NCBI GenBank assembly: GCA_018894105.1
Contig: CM032124.1
Span: 5,131,501-5,195,500, forward strand
Length of the DNA stretch: 64,000 nt
Direction of reading: 5' to 3'
Source of the DNA: Jacaranda mimosifolia
Lineage: Eukaryota > Streptophyta > Magnoliopsida > Lamiales > Bignoniaceae
Both the position numbers and the translations under genes were made by a program. Numbering within the stretch: position 1 is the stretch's first letter; every line of letters starts with the position of its first letter. Under the pieces are notes generated by a model. The model was not told the DNA's origin. It searched no databases and saw only the letters and a list, made by a program, of their open reading frames with translations. Of the stretch, positions 1 through 11,714 are shown piece after piece.

Positions 1-1887
1 ATTCAAGAATCCACGTATGTTACGTTTGATGAAACTAATCCATCTTGTGCCAAGGAATCCTTGAGCAAAGAAGTTGTAGGATTCGAAGAACCAGTCAAGA
101 TTTCGAGCCCTAAGCCATCAACATCAAATCAAAAGGAACCAGAATCATTTGATGAAATGAACCCCACTGATGAACTTGATTCCAGCAAGTCAGTAGAACT
201 GACTGAACCAAGAAAAATTTAAACATGCTTCCAGTCACCCTACTGACAAAATCATTGGAGATCTACAAGCTGGAATAACTACCAAATCTAAAATTAGACA
301 AGTTCCACCAGATGAATCCAAATGTGCCCTCATTTTAATGTTTGAATCGAAAGATGTCAAAGAGGCACTAAAAGATCCATTTTGGATTGAAGCAATGAAA
401 AAAGAATTGGCTCAATTCGAAAAGGATGAAGTCTAGAACCTGGTAGAAAGACCATCAGACCATCCAGTCATTTGTACCAAGTGGGTATTTAGAAATAGGT
501 TAGATAAAACCAGCGAAATTACCAGGAACAAAGCCAAACTGGTAGCAAAAGGCTACAGTCAACAAAAAGGCATTGACTACGATGAAACATTCTCTCTAGT
601 TGCAAGGTTAGAATAAATTAGAATGCTTTTTGCCTTTGCATCCTATAAAAAGTATTTGTTCTATCAAATGGACATAAAAAGTGTCTTTCTAAATGCATTC
701 ATAAAAGAAGATGTTTATGTAAAGCAACTGCCCGGTTTCAAAAATCAAAATTTTCCTCATCGTGTTTTTAAACTAACAAAGGCTTTGTATAGATTAAAAC
801 AAGCCCCTAGGGCCTGATATGATCATTTGAGCAACTTTCTCATAAATAATTATATTTCTATTGGAATCTTAAACACCACATTATTCACTAAAGCACCAAA
901 ACAATGGTTCTGTTATTGTTCAAATATACGTTGATAACATTATCTTTGGTGCTACTAATGATCTACTTTGTCAAACATTTGCCGAGAAAATGAGATAGGA
1001 ATTTGAAATGAGCTTAATGGGAGAGCTCAATTTTATCTTGGGACTTCAAGTGAAGCAAACTAAGAAAATGACATTCATCTCTCAAGAAAAATATACAAAA
1101 GAGCTTCTAAAGAAGTTTGAAATGAGTGAATGCAACCCTACAATCACTCATATGAGTACAAATAACAGACTAGAACTTAATGAGGACAATAAGAATGTAG
1201 ACAAGGTGTACAGAGGTATGATTGGTAGCTTACTCTAGTTAATTGCTAGTCTTCCAAATATTGTGTTTTCAACATGCCTATGTGCTAGATTCCAGTCCGA
1301 TCCTAAAGAATCCCATTTAAATACTGTAAAAAGAAAATTGAGATATCTTAAGGAAACATTAAACAATGGTTTATGGTATCCACACTCGAATCTCTTTAAA
1401 TTCATAAGCTATTCTGATGCGGATTATGCTAGTTGCAAGATACACAGGAAAAATACTTGTGGTTGTTATCAACTGCTGGAAAAATTGCCTAGTTTCATAG
1501 TGTAGTAAAAAGCAAAGTGTAGTTGCATTATCCACAACTGAGGTAGGATACCTGGCCTTGGGTAATTGCTGCACCTAGGTATTATGGAAGAAATGCATAT
1601 TACAAGATTTTGGTATCAATCTGTCTTGAGTGCCAATTTTATGTGATAGTTCCTGTGCTATTAGCATCTCTAAAAATCCAGTCCTGCACTCACACACAAA
1701 ACATATTGAGATTAAACATTATTTCTTGCATGATCATTTAAACAAATGTGATATATCAATTGATTTTGTTTCTACTAAGAATTAGCTTGCAGATATTTTC
1801 ACCAAAGCTTTGGAAGAAAAGAAATTTGCATGCATAAGAGAAAAATTGGTAATTAAATCAAAATCTGATTTTGGCGGGATTAGTTAA
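1..1887 (+). pseudogene. Copia pol remnant: reverse transcriptase and RNase H
   Basis: Seen: the RT begins near 370 (FWIEAMKKEL) and continues through KWVFRNRLD, KAKLVAKGYSQ, YQMDIKSVFLN and YRLKQAPRA (817). The catalytic box near 928-950 reads YVDN where the family has YVDD, so the second aspartate is lost. RNase H follows with YSDADYASC (about 1411-1437) and [12 protein letters not shown] (about 1789-1825). The frame ends at TAA 1885-1887. In-frame stops lie near 434 and 614, and the frame changes between 817 and 1008 and again in RNase H. Known: copia RT-RNase H copies element RNA into cDNA in cytoplasmic particles. Inference: this copy is dead, from both the frame damage and the active-site change. 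Identification of the domain family is secure; lineage is less so. Confidence 0.85.
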
Positions 1888-1961
1888 CATATTTGAATAT
1901 GGAAGTTATTATGCACCAAAAATAACTGCAAATCTTTCCTTTTCTCTATGCCAGTTTCCAT

Positions 1962-3592
1962 GTGCATATTGTTATTTATTTAATTCCTTCATTTTTTTCA
2001 AAATCTCATTCAAATAAAAATCTTAGCAATTCTTCTTCCATTCCAGGAAAAAAAAAACTTTTCTCTTTCATTTTGAAAAACAAAATCCCTATCTTCTTTC
2101 TCGTCAAAAATTTTCTAGACAAGCCCCTGAAAGCTACTAGGCCTAAACAAGCAGCAAGAATAGATGCTAGGGCATCCTCTTCTAAGAAAAAACACCAATC
2201 ATATCCCAAGCCCATTCCTATCCAAATCTCTAAAGCTCCAATATTGTTAAAATGGTATAATAACTCCAATACTTATGAGGATCAATCATCTTCCTCCAAC
2301 AAACCTGAGCATCTCGAGAGCGAAGACCTGGGTAGTAAGGATACTCCCAAGGTAGTCCTAAAAAACCCACTATGTCTAATGAAATTTCTTCCAGCCCTAG
2401 TCCCCCTGTTCCTACTCATCCTGAAGAAATTAAGGACTGGAATTTCAGTAAGCTTTCTTTATCCCTAAAATTCCATTCTTCTGAAGCCTTGTCATGTTTT
2501 AATGAAAAAATTTCCAATTGTAACCTGAATCATGGAAGGGCTATAAACTTTGATTCTCTACCCAAATTTGCTGCTATAGACTGGGTCTATGGTTTAAAGT
2601 AGGACAATCTGATGAAAATTGATGAGCGCCCATACCCTAATTTAGTCAAACTATTTTATTCAAATTTCACTTTCTTTGAAATTGACTCTGATATCTCTGT
2701 GGAATCCTATGTTCTTGACAAAAGAATTGTTCTGACCCCTTCAAAACTGAATTTTCTACTTGATATTCTGAATGATGGTGCTAAAATTTTCAATTTCGGT
2801 GATTTGTCTAATTTTGACGTTACTTATGATGAATTTTGTAAAATCTTTTGGGGAGGTAAACAACATTCTTTTTTTTGAGGTACAGGTCTAAAAAAATGAA
2901 AATTGAACACATTTTATTGCATAAGCTGCTTAGCTGCTCTGTCTTTTCTATCTCTGTTTCAAGTGCAGGGCATACCACTGATCTTAATTCCATGAGCCTT
3001 TATCTTATGGCCAAAGCAATTAAGCATGAGCTTGTCAATCTGGGATTCATTATTTTGAAATACATGGTGTATTCATTTTCTCATCAAGCCAAAAATCTCC
3101 CATATTCTATGCATCTCACACATGTCTTTCAAAGTGGGGGAGTATTTTTGCCTGATGCCTAGATTGAGGGCGAGCATGACCATAATGTTTTGGATCTAGC
3201 CAACATGACAAAAATGAGGATTCAATACACTGATGATGATAGATAGTTCAGGGGAATTGGACGTATTCCCAGCAGTATTAAACTTCATCCCTAGAAAACA
3301 AAAATTTGAGTATCAATTAGCTTAGCAGAGTCTGAACAATCCAGTCCTGATTAAAACACCAAGGAAAGCTCAGGGAAAAATGAATAAAGTGGGAAACACT
3401 AAAGTAGGTAGGGAGGTTGAAGCAAAACTAGATGATCTCACCAAAATAATGGAATCTCTCGCTGGACGCTTGGCAAAAGTTGTTGATTCCATAGACTATA
3501 AGCTTGAACACTTGCTTTGCAAATCTAGTCATACCCACTCCAGCATCATTCGCCTGAAAGAGAAAGTCAGGGCCTATTTGAATGTATCCTAG
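1962..3592 (+). pseudogene. Post-pol ORF of Sirevirus-like element (env-like, plant transposon protein domain)
   Basis: Seen: open stretches follow one another at 1962-2468, 2372-2602, 2612-2878, 2875-3162 and 3380-3592, with frame changes and single stops between them. The first is basic and Ser/Lys/Pro-rich. The second and third carry a globular domain around ERPYPNLVKLFYSNF and KRIVLTPSKLNFLLDILN that resembles the 'putative plant transposon protein' family. The fourth has hydrophobic stretches. The last (AKLDDLTKIMESLAGRLAKV) has heptad spacing and looks like a coiled coil. Known: Sireviruses often encode an envelope-like protein here, and a C-terminal coiled coil has been described for SIRE1. 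Its function is unproven. Inference: this is that ORF in decayed form. It could also be an unrelated ORF acquired by this element. Confidence 0.6.
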
Positions 3593-3982
3593 GCCTTTCT
3601 TTTTGATGATGAAGGTGGGGAAGAGAGATGAGAAACCCTCTAAAATGTGAAATCTTGTCTATTGGAACTTTTTGTCATTCTGTTTACTTGCTGGAACTTA
3701 TATTTATTTTTGTTGCACTAAACGTCTTTTTGGGCTTGTAAAAACGTATTTCTCTAGATGATTACTTATTATGATGATTGGATATCCTACTGGTATCTAG
3801 GCTTACAAAGTCCCAATTTATTGTATCTACTGGTTTTTGTTGTTTTTGCATGGTTTCTTAAGATTATGAACATGAGATGCATAAATTACTTCAACAGGTG
3901 TAGCGCAAGCTAGTAGAACTAGGCACTTAAATAGGGGGAATTTAGGTGATATCTTTCCACTCCATCCAAATTTTGTCATCAT

Positions 3983-3997
3983 CAAAAAGGGGGAGAT
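3983..3997 (+). other. Polypurine tract before copia 3' LTR
   Basis: The purine run AAAAAGGGGGAGA ends just before TTGTTAACC. In copia elements plus-strand DNA synthesis is primed from such a tract, and the LTR starts at the following TG. This sets the LTR start at 3998. Confidence 0.75.
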
Positions 3998-4640
3998 TGT
4001 TAACCCTTTGATGATCTTTTAAAGTGTTTTGATTATGACAAAATTCCTTCATATGATTATGTGCTGAAAGCCTAAATGATTTGCTGAAATCTGCTCCCAC
4101 TGTATCTATCGAAATCTAACATACACTAGAATTTACTTTCCATATATAAAAAATCCGTTGAAGATTCTAGTTGATTTGCATCCTTATAACTTAAGAAAGA
4201 AATTACGTTATGCTATGAAAACTAATTCAACTGGCAATTAAGGAATAAATGCATGATTATCAAGGATGATTTGTTCCCCTATATAGTTCCAATGGATTCT
4301 TTCCTTATGATAACTTATAGTTATTGGACATAGGCTTATAAGAGAAAAAATATGTAGCATACAAAAGTCAATCACTAAGTTGGGAGAGGTTTTTGGTAAG
4401 TGTTTTTGAGAAGTTGTGTGATACTCTCTAACATGTTCTTGCACTTGCTTGTTAATTAATCCTTGCTGTGCTTGTGTTTTCGAGGGACCTTGTGGTGAAG
4501 AAGGTCAAGTGGGTCTTGCCTTCGACAGACCTTGGGAAGATGAGGACAAGGCGGTCTGTGTCTTAAAGGAAGGTCAAAGCAGTTTTCTAGCTTTCAACCA
4601 GCACAAAACCTATCACCTTCACCTAGTCAGACCTTCATCA
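3998..4640 (+). repeat. Copia 3' LTR, right end unclear
   Basis: Starts TGTTAACCC directly after the polypurine tract. No second LTR is in the window for comparison, so the end is estimated from where gypsy protease coding begins (about 4642). A short ORF at 4449-4652 lies across the tail and matches nothing I recognise. The LTR may be truncated by the junction with the gypsy element. Confidence 0.5.
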
Positions 4641-4641
4641 C

Positions 4642-7590
4642 TTGGAGAATAAAGGAATCGACAGAAAGATTGATTGCCCCATGGTGGTAACTCTCAGAAT
4701 AGCCAATTTCGAAGTGAGGAAGATTTTGGTCGACAACGACAATTCTACAAACATCATATTCTTGTCCACATTGAACAAAATGAAATTGGGGCAATTAAAG
4801 TTTGATCCAGTTCAAACATTGCTAGTCAAATTTGGGGGATCCGAGATCATCCCGGAGGGATCTATTAACCTATCCACATCCTTTGGATAGGGCCCCTGTA
4901 GTAGAACCTTGATGATCAACTACTTGATAGTTGACGCTGCATTTGCCTACAGCGTCATCATCAGACGACCTACCCTGAACGATTTCAAGGTCATCGTTTC
5001 GACCTACCACATGAAGGTTAAATTCCCAACCCCAGTAGGAGTAGGGGAACTTTTGTGTAATCTAAAGGATGCATGGCGTTGCTATACTATTTTGGTCAAA
5101 TCCAACGAACAGAAGAAGCGATCTCAACTGAAGCCCTCAGGGGACGTCCCTATAGCGAAACCCGATGAGGGTTCTTCATCAAAGAAGAGGAAGTTGGAAG
5201 ACACTTGGGTCAAATCCATTGGGGAGTTCAAAATAATAGAGCTAGAACCTGGAAACCCCAATAAGACTACTCGGGTTGGAAGTGACTTAGGCGACCATCT
5301 GGAATGCCTTATAGTCGACTTTCTTCAAAAAAAAATTGACGTATTTGCATGGAAGGCTTCCGACCTCCAAGGAATCGACCCAAGTGTCATTGTCCATCGT
5401 CTCAACGTGGACCCTTCCTACAAGCCAGTAAGGCAGAATACAAGAACCTTCAATGCTGAAAGGTACCAAATCATCGAATAGGAGGTCAACAAGCTGCTAG
5501 AGGCAGGATATATAGCAAAAATTCAATACCCCTCGTGGCTTTGTAATGTTGTGTTTGTCCCTAAGAATGAGAGAAAATGGCGCATGTGTAATGATTTCAC
5601 TTATTTGAATAAAGCTTGCCCTAAGGATCTTTACCCCCTGCCTTGTATAGATTTGCTAGTCGATTCTACAACTGGTTGTGAATTATTGAGCATGATTGAT
5701 GCCTTTCAAGGCTATTACCAAATTTCATAGCACTAGAGGACAAGGACAAGACCTCTTTCGTCGTTCCTAATGGAGTATACTATTTTTTAGTCATGCCCTT
5801 CTGGCTCAAAAACGTGGGGGCAACATACCAAAGATTGGTCAACTTTATGTTCAAGAACGAGATCAGGAAATCAATGGAGGTCTACATCGACGACATGATT
5901 GTCAAAATAGAGAGAGCCGAGGACCACTTAGTTGACCTCGACCACACTTTTTCTATACTAAGGGCGTTCGGCATGAAGCTCAACCCTAATAAATGCATAT
6001 TAAGAGTTCGTGGAGGCAAGTTCCTTGGTTAAATGATCAGTCAAAGGGGGATCAAGGCAAACCTACATAAAATCCAGGTAGTCCTCGATATCGCCCCACC
6101 TCGCACTGTTTGAGATGTACAGTGCTTGGTCGGCAAGATAATAGCCTTCGGTAGGTTCATTGCATGCCTGGCCAACAAGAGTCTTCCTTTCTTCAAAATA
6201 CTCAGAAATGCGAAGAAATAAGGGTTTTAGTGGACTCAGCAGTGCGACCAAGCCTTAATCAAGCTTAAGCAATACTTGTCCTCGCCACTTATGCTCGCCA
6301 AACCTGAGCTGGGAGAAGTTTTACTACTTTACCTGGTTGTATCCACAACCTCGATCAATTCCGTATTGGCATCAACAAGGGGTGGAACTCACCGACCTGT
6401 GTATTATTGCAGTAAGGCTTTGCACGGGCTTGAACACAACTACCTGGAGATCGAGAAGTTTGCTCTCGCCCTCGTCACGACAGCACCGAAGTTACGACCT
6501 TACTTCCAATTCCATGCGATCGTAGTCCTGACCAATCAGCCGTTAAAATAAGTATTATCAAAACCGAACACGTTAGGACGACTCACAAAATGGGCCATCG
6601 AGCTTGGATAATTCAACATCACATTCCAACCACAAACAACTATAAAAGCACAGTTCCTAGCCGATTTTGTTGCTGAGAGACTTAATCTCCTAGACCAGCT
6701 TGGCTATGAATTTTCCATTTGGACTTTACACTTCGAAAGCTCAGCAACCGCATCGGGAGGCAGGATTGGTGTTTCTCTCCATTCCCCGCTTGTGGAAGAG
6801 TATGATTTTGCAATAAAACTCTACTTCCCAGTCACTAACAGTGAAGCAGAATATGAAGCTCTCGTGCTGGGATAAACATGGCAGCATCTTGGGGTGTCGA
6901 GTGGCTAGTCACGATCACCGATTCCCAATTGGTCACAGAACAAGTCAGAGGAAACTTCGAGACCAAGGAGGCCAAAATAAGCCAATATCGTCCGGAGGTG
7001 AAATGATTATAGAGGTCGTTCGAAAGCTTCACTCTTAGCTAGGTACCCCGAGCGAAAAATGAATGACCGAACGCACTCTCAAAGTTTGCTAGCTCGACGA
7101 GAGGAACTAGAGAAAGAACTATAATATTCTTGGTGGCCAGCAAACCATGTATTCGGGCCATTAGTCAGAACCTCATCGGATGGTTCGAAGAGACAGCTCC
7201 CTCCTGGTACGACCTAATCAAGCTCTACCTAAGCCAAGGGATGATCCCCAACAATGAGAAGAAGCCCTGCAAACTTAGAGGACAGGCAGCCAAGTTCACC
7301 CTCGATGACCACAGACAGCTCTACAGGAGATCGATATCAGGATCACCACTTAAATGCCTAACATCTGAAGAGGCAAATGAAGTGCTACACAAGATTCATG
7401 TCGGCATTTGCGACAATCATTCCAGAGGTCAGTCCTTGGCCAACAAAGTTGTCCGTTACGATTTTTTTAAGGCTACCTTATTGCAAGACTCAGTCGATTT
7501 TGCCAAAAAATACCCATCGTGCCAGATCCACTCAAACATACTGCACCAACCAGCCATGTCGATGGTAAACATCCAGATCACATGGCCATT
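4642..7590 (+). pseudogene. Tat gypsy pol, first part: protease, RT, RNase H, second RNase H, integrase N-terminus
   Basis: Seen: the protease (4642-4890) has VDNDNS where related elements have an Asp-x-Gly-type site, so it is probably dead. The linker is at 4909-5481. RT runs about 5482-6032 with WRMCNDFTYLNKACPKD and an intact YIDDMIVK at about 5885-5908. RNase H is at 6276-6551 (YYCSKALHGLEHNYLEIEKF). A second RNase H lies at about 6720-7020, with SEAEYEALVLG and TITDSQLVTEQVRG in different frames. The integrase zinc finger is near 7390-7540, with the first Cys of its CxxC read as Tyr (YPSC). In-frame stops occur near 5479 and 5728, with several frameshifts after 6032. The reading continues at 11715 beyond the hAT insertion. 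Known: this polyprotein carries out element replication and insertion. Confidence 0.85.
7583..7590 (+). repeat. hAT target-site duplication, left copy
   Basis: TGGCCATT here and at 11715-11722 are identical and directly flank the hAT termini. Eight bases is the hAT superfamily length. With one copy and the transposon left out, the integrase frame runs on from TWPF to NQWG. Confidence 0.95.
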
Positions 7591-8390
7591 TAGGGGTAGG
7601 CGTTCAGATCATGTAGTGAAATACCGAGTAGTTCGGGTCGGGTAGCTAAAATTACTACCCGACACTGACCCGAACATGTCGGGTACCCGACAAGTTCAGA
7701 TTCGGGTACCCGACATATTATTTAAAAAAAAAAAAGAGAAAGAGAGAGAGAGAGAACCAATTGATTTGGACAATTGGTTTAACAAAGGCATTTGTTTGTA
7801 CAAACAAACAAAGGCTAATTAAATTGGCCACTACTTTGTTTGTACAAACCTTTGTGCATTTAGTTGTACAAACAGAGGCCAAGCTTCTGTACAAATTGGC
7901 CTCTGTACAAGCCTTTATTCTCTGTTTCCATGATTCCATCTATGTTCTTGACATCTTGTATAGAGGCCAAATTTAACTTAAATTTTGGGACTTTAAAATT
8001 TTAATCTTTAAAGAATATATTGAAATTAAATAATAAATTATAATAAAATTTTAAAATAATAGAACAAAAATAATAAAATAAGAACATGCATAGATTAAAT
8101 CATCCATAAACATTTACAATCAATAGTATTTTACATTCTCAAGTTCATCCAAAAACTAAAGTTTATAAGTCATAACATTAACATGAACCTTAAAAAAAAT
8201 GAAAAACAAAAGCAAAGTAATATGCATATGTAGCTTGTGGCAATCGCAACATGATCAAATATCAATGATAGTTGAATCAACCCCTATCTTCGTCAATTCT
8301 ACAAAATAAAGAAGAAATAAAAATCATAAAATAGACCAAAGCATAACTCACAAGTAGAATTGAATCAAAGACAAATGTTAAAAACTAAAA
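7591..8390 (-). promoter_or_regulatory. hAT 3' subterminal region with palindromes
   Basis: Non-coding sequence between the left terminus and the transposase stop. It holds inverted CGGGTA/TACCCG words at 7633-7715, a GA run at 7735-7756, an 18-bp perfect palindrome centred on TTTGTACAAA at 7791-7808, a second GTTTGTACAAAC near 7839-7850, and a hairpin with 11-bp arms ACAGAGGCCAA/TTGGCCTCTGT at 7872-7906. The rest is AT-rich. These could be transposase sites or the transcript end; the sequence alone does not decide. Confidence 0.55.
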
Positions 8391-10498
8391 TTAAATCGTA
8401 CCTCTTTCAATCACTTCAATTTCACTCAAATCCTCCTCAATATTTATTGGCTTTGAATCTAAACGAAGCCAATCTTAAGCACAAATAAGGGCTTGAACTA
8501 TTATAGGAGATAAAGAGCTCCTAAATGCATCAAGAACACACCCACCTGTACTAAATGTAGCCTCCGAAGCAACTGTAGAAACTGGAACCGCCAATACATC
8601 ACGAGCCATCTTAGAGAGAATAGAAAACCTAGGAGAATTTATCTTCCACCACTTCAATATGTCGAACTCTTCTTCATCATCCTCAGGTTCCTCACTTAAA
8701 TATTTCTCCAACTCCAACTTTACATGATCATTTTTTTCTCCTTTCTTGTGTTTCTTAAATTGATCTTTCAAATATGTTCTAGAATCACATGAAATAGACA
8801 AAGAAACACAAGTAGCTAGATTTGATGAACTTGATGAGGAGGGAAGTGGACTTTCCGGAGTTTCATAGCTCAACTTATACTCATGAAACAACTCCTTCAT
8901 GTCATGCTTTACTTTTCCTTCATGATCAAACTCTTTGCAATATCACCATACATTGTATCAAACGAAAATTCAATAAACTCAATTGATCCCCAATATTTGT
9001 CAAATTTTTCTTTCATCTTTCTTGACATTTCACTTAATTCAAAATCATCACTATTCAATCACCGTCTAAGAAGCATGTCCACAGCACTTATTTCATGAAA
9101 TACGGTGTGAGATGTGACATACAAAGAAGTAGAAATGCACAAAGTGAGCTTATAGAAATGACCCAAAAATTTCACCAATAATTTAGCCCTTTCCCAATCA
9201 TATTCCAATGGAATCCCATCATACGGTGGCTTTGAAAGATCATTCACAGAGCCAAAATCTACATCGCCATATGCATCAAAAGCTCTTCTAAGACTTATTG
9301 CAGACTCCAACATCAAATAAATGAAATTCCACATAGTAGGTATATCAAGACTTAATAATTTATTCGTTTCTAATTTTTCAATCTCAACACACTCCAAAAA
9401 CTCTTTGTACCTAGCTGGAGAATTACGAACATACCTTATGGCTCCTCTAATACGAGAGATAGCCGAATGCTCATCCTTGCTCTTCAAACCATCCTGTATA
9501 ATAAGGTTAATAATATGGGCAATACACCTCATGTGCACATACTTCCCTCCCAAAATATTTGTACCCCAATTATCAAACTTCTTTTGCAAGTACAAAATCG
9601 CACCATCATTCGATGAAGCATTATCAACCGTCACAGTGAAAATCTTATCAATCCCCTAATCAAGTAAACATTTTTCTACACCTTTACCAACTTATTCACT
9701 CTTATGTCCAGAAATTGGACAAAAATTCAATATCCGCTTTTGCAAATTCAACTTGTCATCAACAAAATGTGCGGTGAGGCACATGTAATTCACTCTCTGA
9801 ATTGATGTCCATGTGTCCATAGTGATGCAAACTCTTTGAGGGTGATTCTTTATAAATGACTTCAACTTCACCTTTTCATCTATGTACGTGTTATAAATGT
9901 CTTTGGTAATTGTCCTTCGAGATGGAATAGAAAACATAGGACATGCAACCGACATAAAGTGCTTAAAACCCGAATTTTCAATCGTTTTGAAAGGAAGTTC
10001 ATCAACAATCAACCAACGACTCAATGCCTCTCTTGTTTTATCTTGTTCAAATTTCCAAGCAATAAGATGTCCTTCCTTTTCACCCACCCGAGATGGTTGA
10101 AATGAAATTCTAGCTTGACTCGTTGCAACTTCATATGGCTTTTTTTTGCATGATTCAAAGTGATTTTTAAGAGGTCTAGTATCATGTAATCTTGGGTCGG
10201 TCTTAATCTCTCTACCACAATATTTACATCTTCCTTTTTGCACTTTATCAACTTCACATGTAAATTTATCAAAATGATCCCAATATTGTGACCTAGAAGG
10301 AATTTCTTTTCTAACTCTTTTTTGAGATTTAGACTCACCTCCTTCCTCATTTTCACAATCAATATCAAAGTCATCCTCCTTGCTATCAAATTCAATATCC
10401 TTCTTTTCAAATTCAAAATTAACACTACCTACCTCTTCTCTTGATTGATATTCCCTTAAATTTTCATCGGAAGTACCTCGAAAACTTGACATCTGCAA
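8391..10498 (-). pseudogene. hAT transposase pseudogene (BED finger, RICESLEEPER-like)
   Basis: Seen on the minus strand from an ATG at 10498 (or 10492): an acidic N-terminus, then a BED zinc finger (SQYWDHFDKF, CKYC, LKNHFESC) at about residues 70-120. The catalytic core starts with TMDTWTS and continues in the 9059-9634 segment with VDNASSNDG and CIAHIINLIIQDGLKS. Next comes SRKMKEKFDKYWG, and last the C-terminal dimerisation region with ARDVLAVPVSTVASEATFS (8475-8900). In-frame stops are at 9692-9690 and near 9659, a stop follows at 9059, there is a frame change near 8900, and one more stop lies before the DWLR tail. A short stretch after KYWG that relatives have seems deleted. Known: this enzyme excises and inserts the element. 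Family assignment is firm; function is lost. Confidence 0.9.
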
Positions 10499-11714
10499 AA
10501 TAAAAAAAATTAAAAGTAAATCATCAATTAATTAAAATTAAAATTAAAAAAATTGTGTAGGAACCAAACAGCTCCGTTACTCCATTACAAATTTACAACA
10601 GAGGCAATATGCCTATGTTATTGACTCTGTTATTACCTTCGTTGTCTGCTACTTGTAAGTTGTAACAGACAACAAAGGGCCAAAGGCAAACATTGCTCCC
10701 CTTACAAGGGACAATGGGGCAATGGGCCACCCTAAGGTCCCGCCACTAAGCATTATATATATATATATATATATTTTTGGAGGGGGCGTCATTTGAGGGA
10801 AAACACAATCAACAGTCAGATAGGCAACAAAAATAATGGCCAGACTCTAGAGTGCGCCTCTGCATATCACGCACTTACGCGTGATTCGTGAAGACATGGG
10901 TCACGCTCTACAAAGCCATTGTTTTGGCCTCATTTAATGGTCAAAACAATGACTTAATCATTAACAACATATATCTTTTCCACAAAATTGATAAAACAAT
11001 TCTTAAAAATTAAAAAAAATAAATTCTAGAAAAGCTATAAAATTAAACTCACCATAAATATATCTCTTGTTCAATGTAGATAAGATTAAGAACAAAATAA
11101 ATAAGATTCAAGAACTTTAAGATTAAAGAGATGTTTAGATTTGTGGATGGACTTTGGAAATTGGAAGTTGGAATTTAGAAATTGGAAGAGTGTTTTAGTG
11201 TGGAAGAGGAAGACTAGAGGAAAGGGGGAAAGTGAAAGCCCTAGTTTATAAAAAGTTTTTCTAATTTTCTATAATTAAAATTTTAAAATATAATATATAT
11301 GTATATATATATTAATATAAAAACTAAATTCAAATAGAAAATATTAAAACCAAGTTTTGGTGGCCCCTATTACTATATTAACAGAGGCCAAACGACCCAA
11401 ACCATAGCGTGGACTGGGGAGGCAAAGGCATGGTCTAATTGTTTGATTCAATATATAATATATAATATTATAACATATAAAGGATATAATATATCTATTT
11501 TTATAATATATTATGATATATAATATATATATATAAATATATTTAAATCAGGTACCTAATCTACCCGATCGGGTAGGAGACTCTACCTAATAACTGACCT
11601 GAACTTTTTGTTCTGGTATCGGGTACCCGACCCGATTATTTTTTCCCCTGACAAACCCGACCCGATCGGATATTATCCGACCGGGTCGGGTCGAGATCCA
11701 AATGCCCACCCCCA
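10499..11714 (-). promoter_or_regulatory. hAT 5' subterminal and leader region
   Basis: Upstream of the transposase start. It contains an AT-rich leader, the hairpin words GTTGTCTG/CAGACAAC near 10640-10675, a (TA)n run at about 10752-10771, and a purine-rich stretch at 11140-11240. Nearer the terminus is a cluster of ACCCGA/TCGGGT words at about 11560-11695. The word ACAGAGGC(C)A found at the other end recurs near 10600 and 11380. The promoter of the transposase should lie here, but I see no unambiguous TATA box. Confidence 0.45.

Larger units (their letters stand above)
1..4640 (+). mobile_element. Sirevirus-like Ty1/copia retrotransposon, 3' part
   Basis: Seen: in order, the end of the integrase-RT spacer, reverse transcriptase, RNase H, a further ORF after pol, an A/G-rich polypurine tract and then a TG-starting sequence that should be the 3' LTR. 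Known: among plant copia elements, a coding region after pol is typical of the Sirevirus (SIRE/Maximus) lineage. The spacer and RT wording also read like that lineage. The 5' LTR, gag, protease and most of integrase lie left of the window. Several frameshifts and stops make it inactive. The right limit is uncertain because only one LTR is visible and it abuts a truncated gypsy element. Confidence 0.8.
7591..11714 (-). mobile_element. hAT transposon (Ac-like), 4124 bp, nested in gypsy integrase
   Basis: Seen: the left end is TAGGGGTAGGCGTTCAGAT. The right end read on the other strand is TGGGGGTGGGCATTTGGAT. The 19 positions differ at five, all transitions. An exact 8-bp duplication TGGCCATT flanks it. 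Inside is a BED-finger hAT transposase on the minus strand. Both ends are rich in CGGGT/ACCCG words, as expected for transposase-bound subterminal repeats of this group. Known: hAT elements move by cut and paste with 8-bp duplications. Inference: inserted after the Tat element had settled, then inactivated by stops and a deletion. Defective but complete at both ends, so it could in principle be a substrate for a related enzyme elsewhere in the genome. Confidence 0.93.

Noticed and set aside
4449..4652. ORF with Cys-rich start next to the copia LTR
   Set aside because: Overlaps the LTR tail and the start of the gypsy fragment, ends in another frame than the protease, and has no family resemblance.
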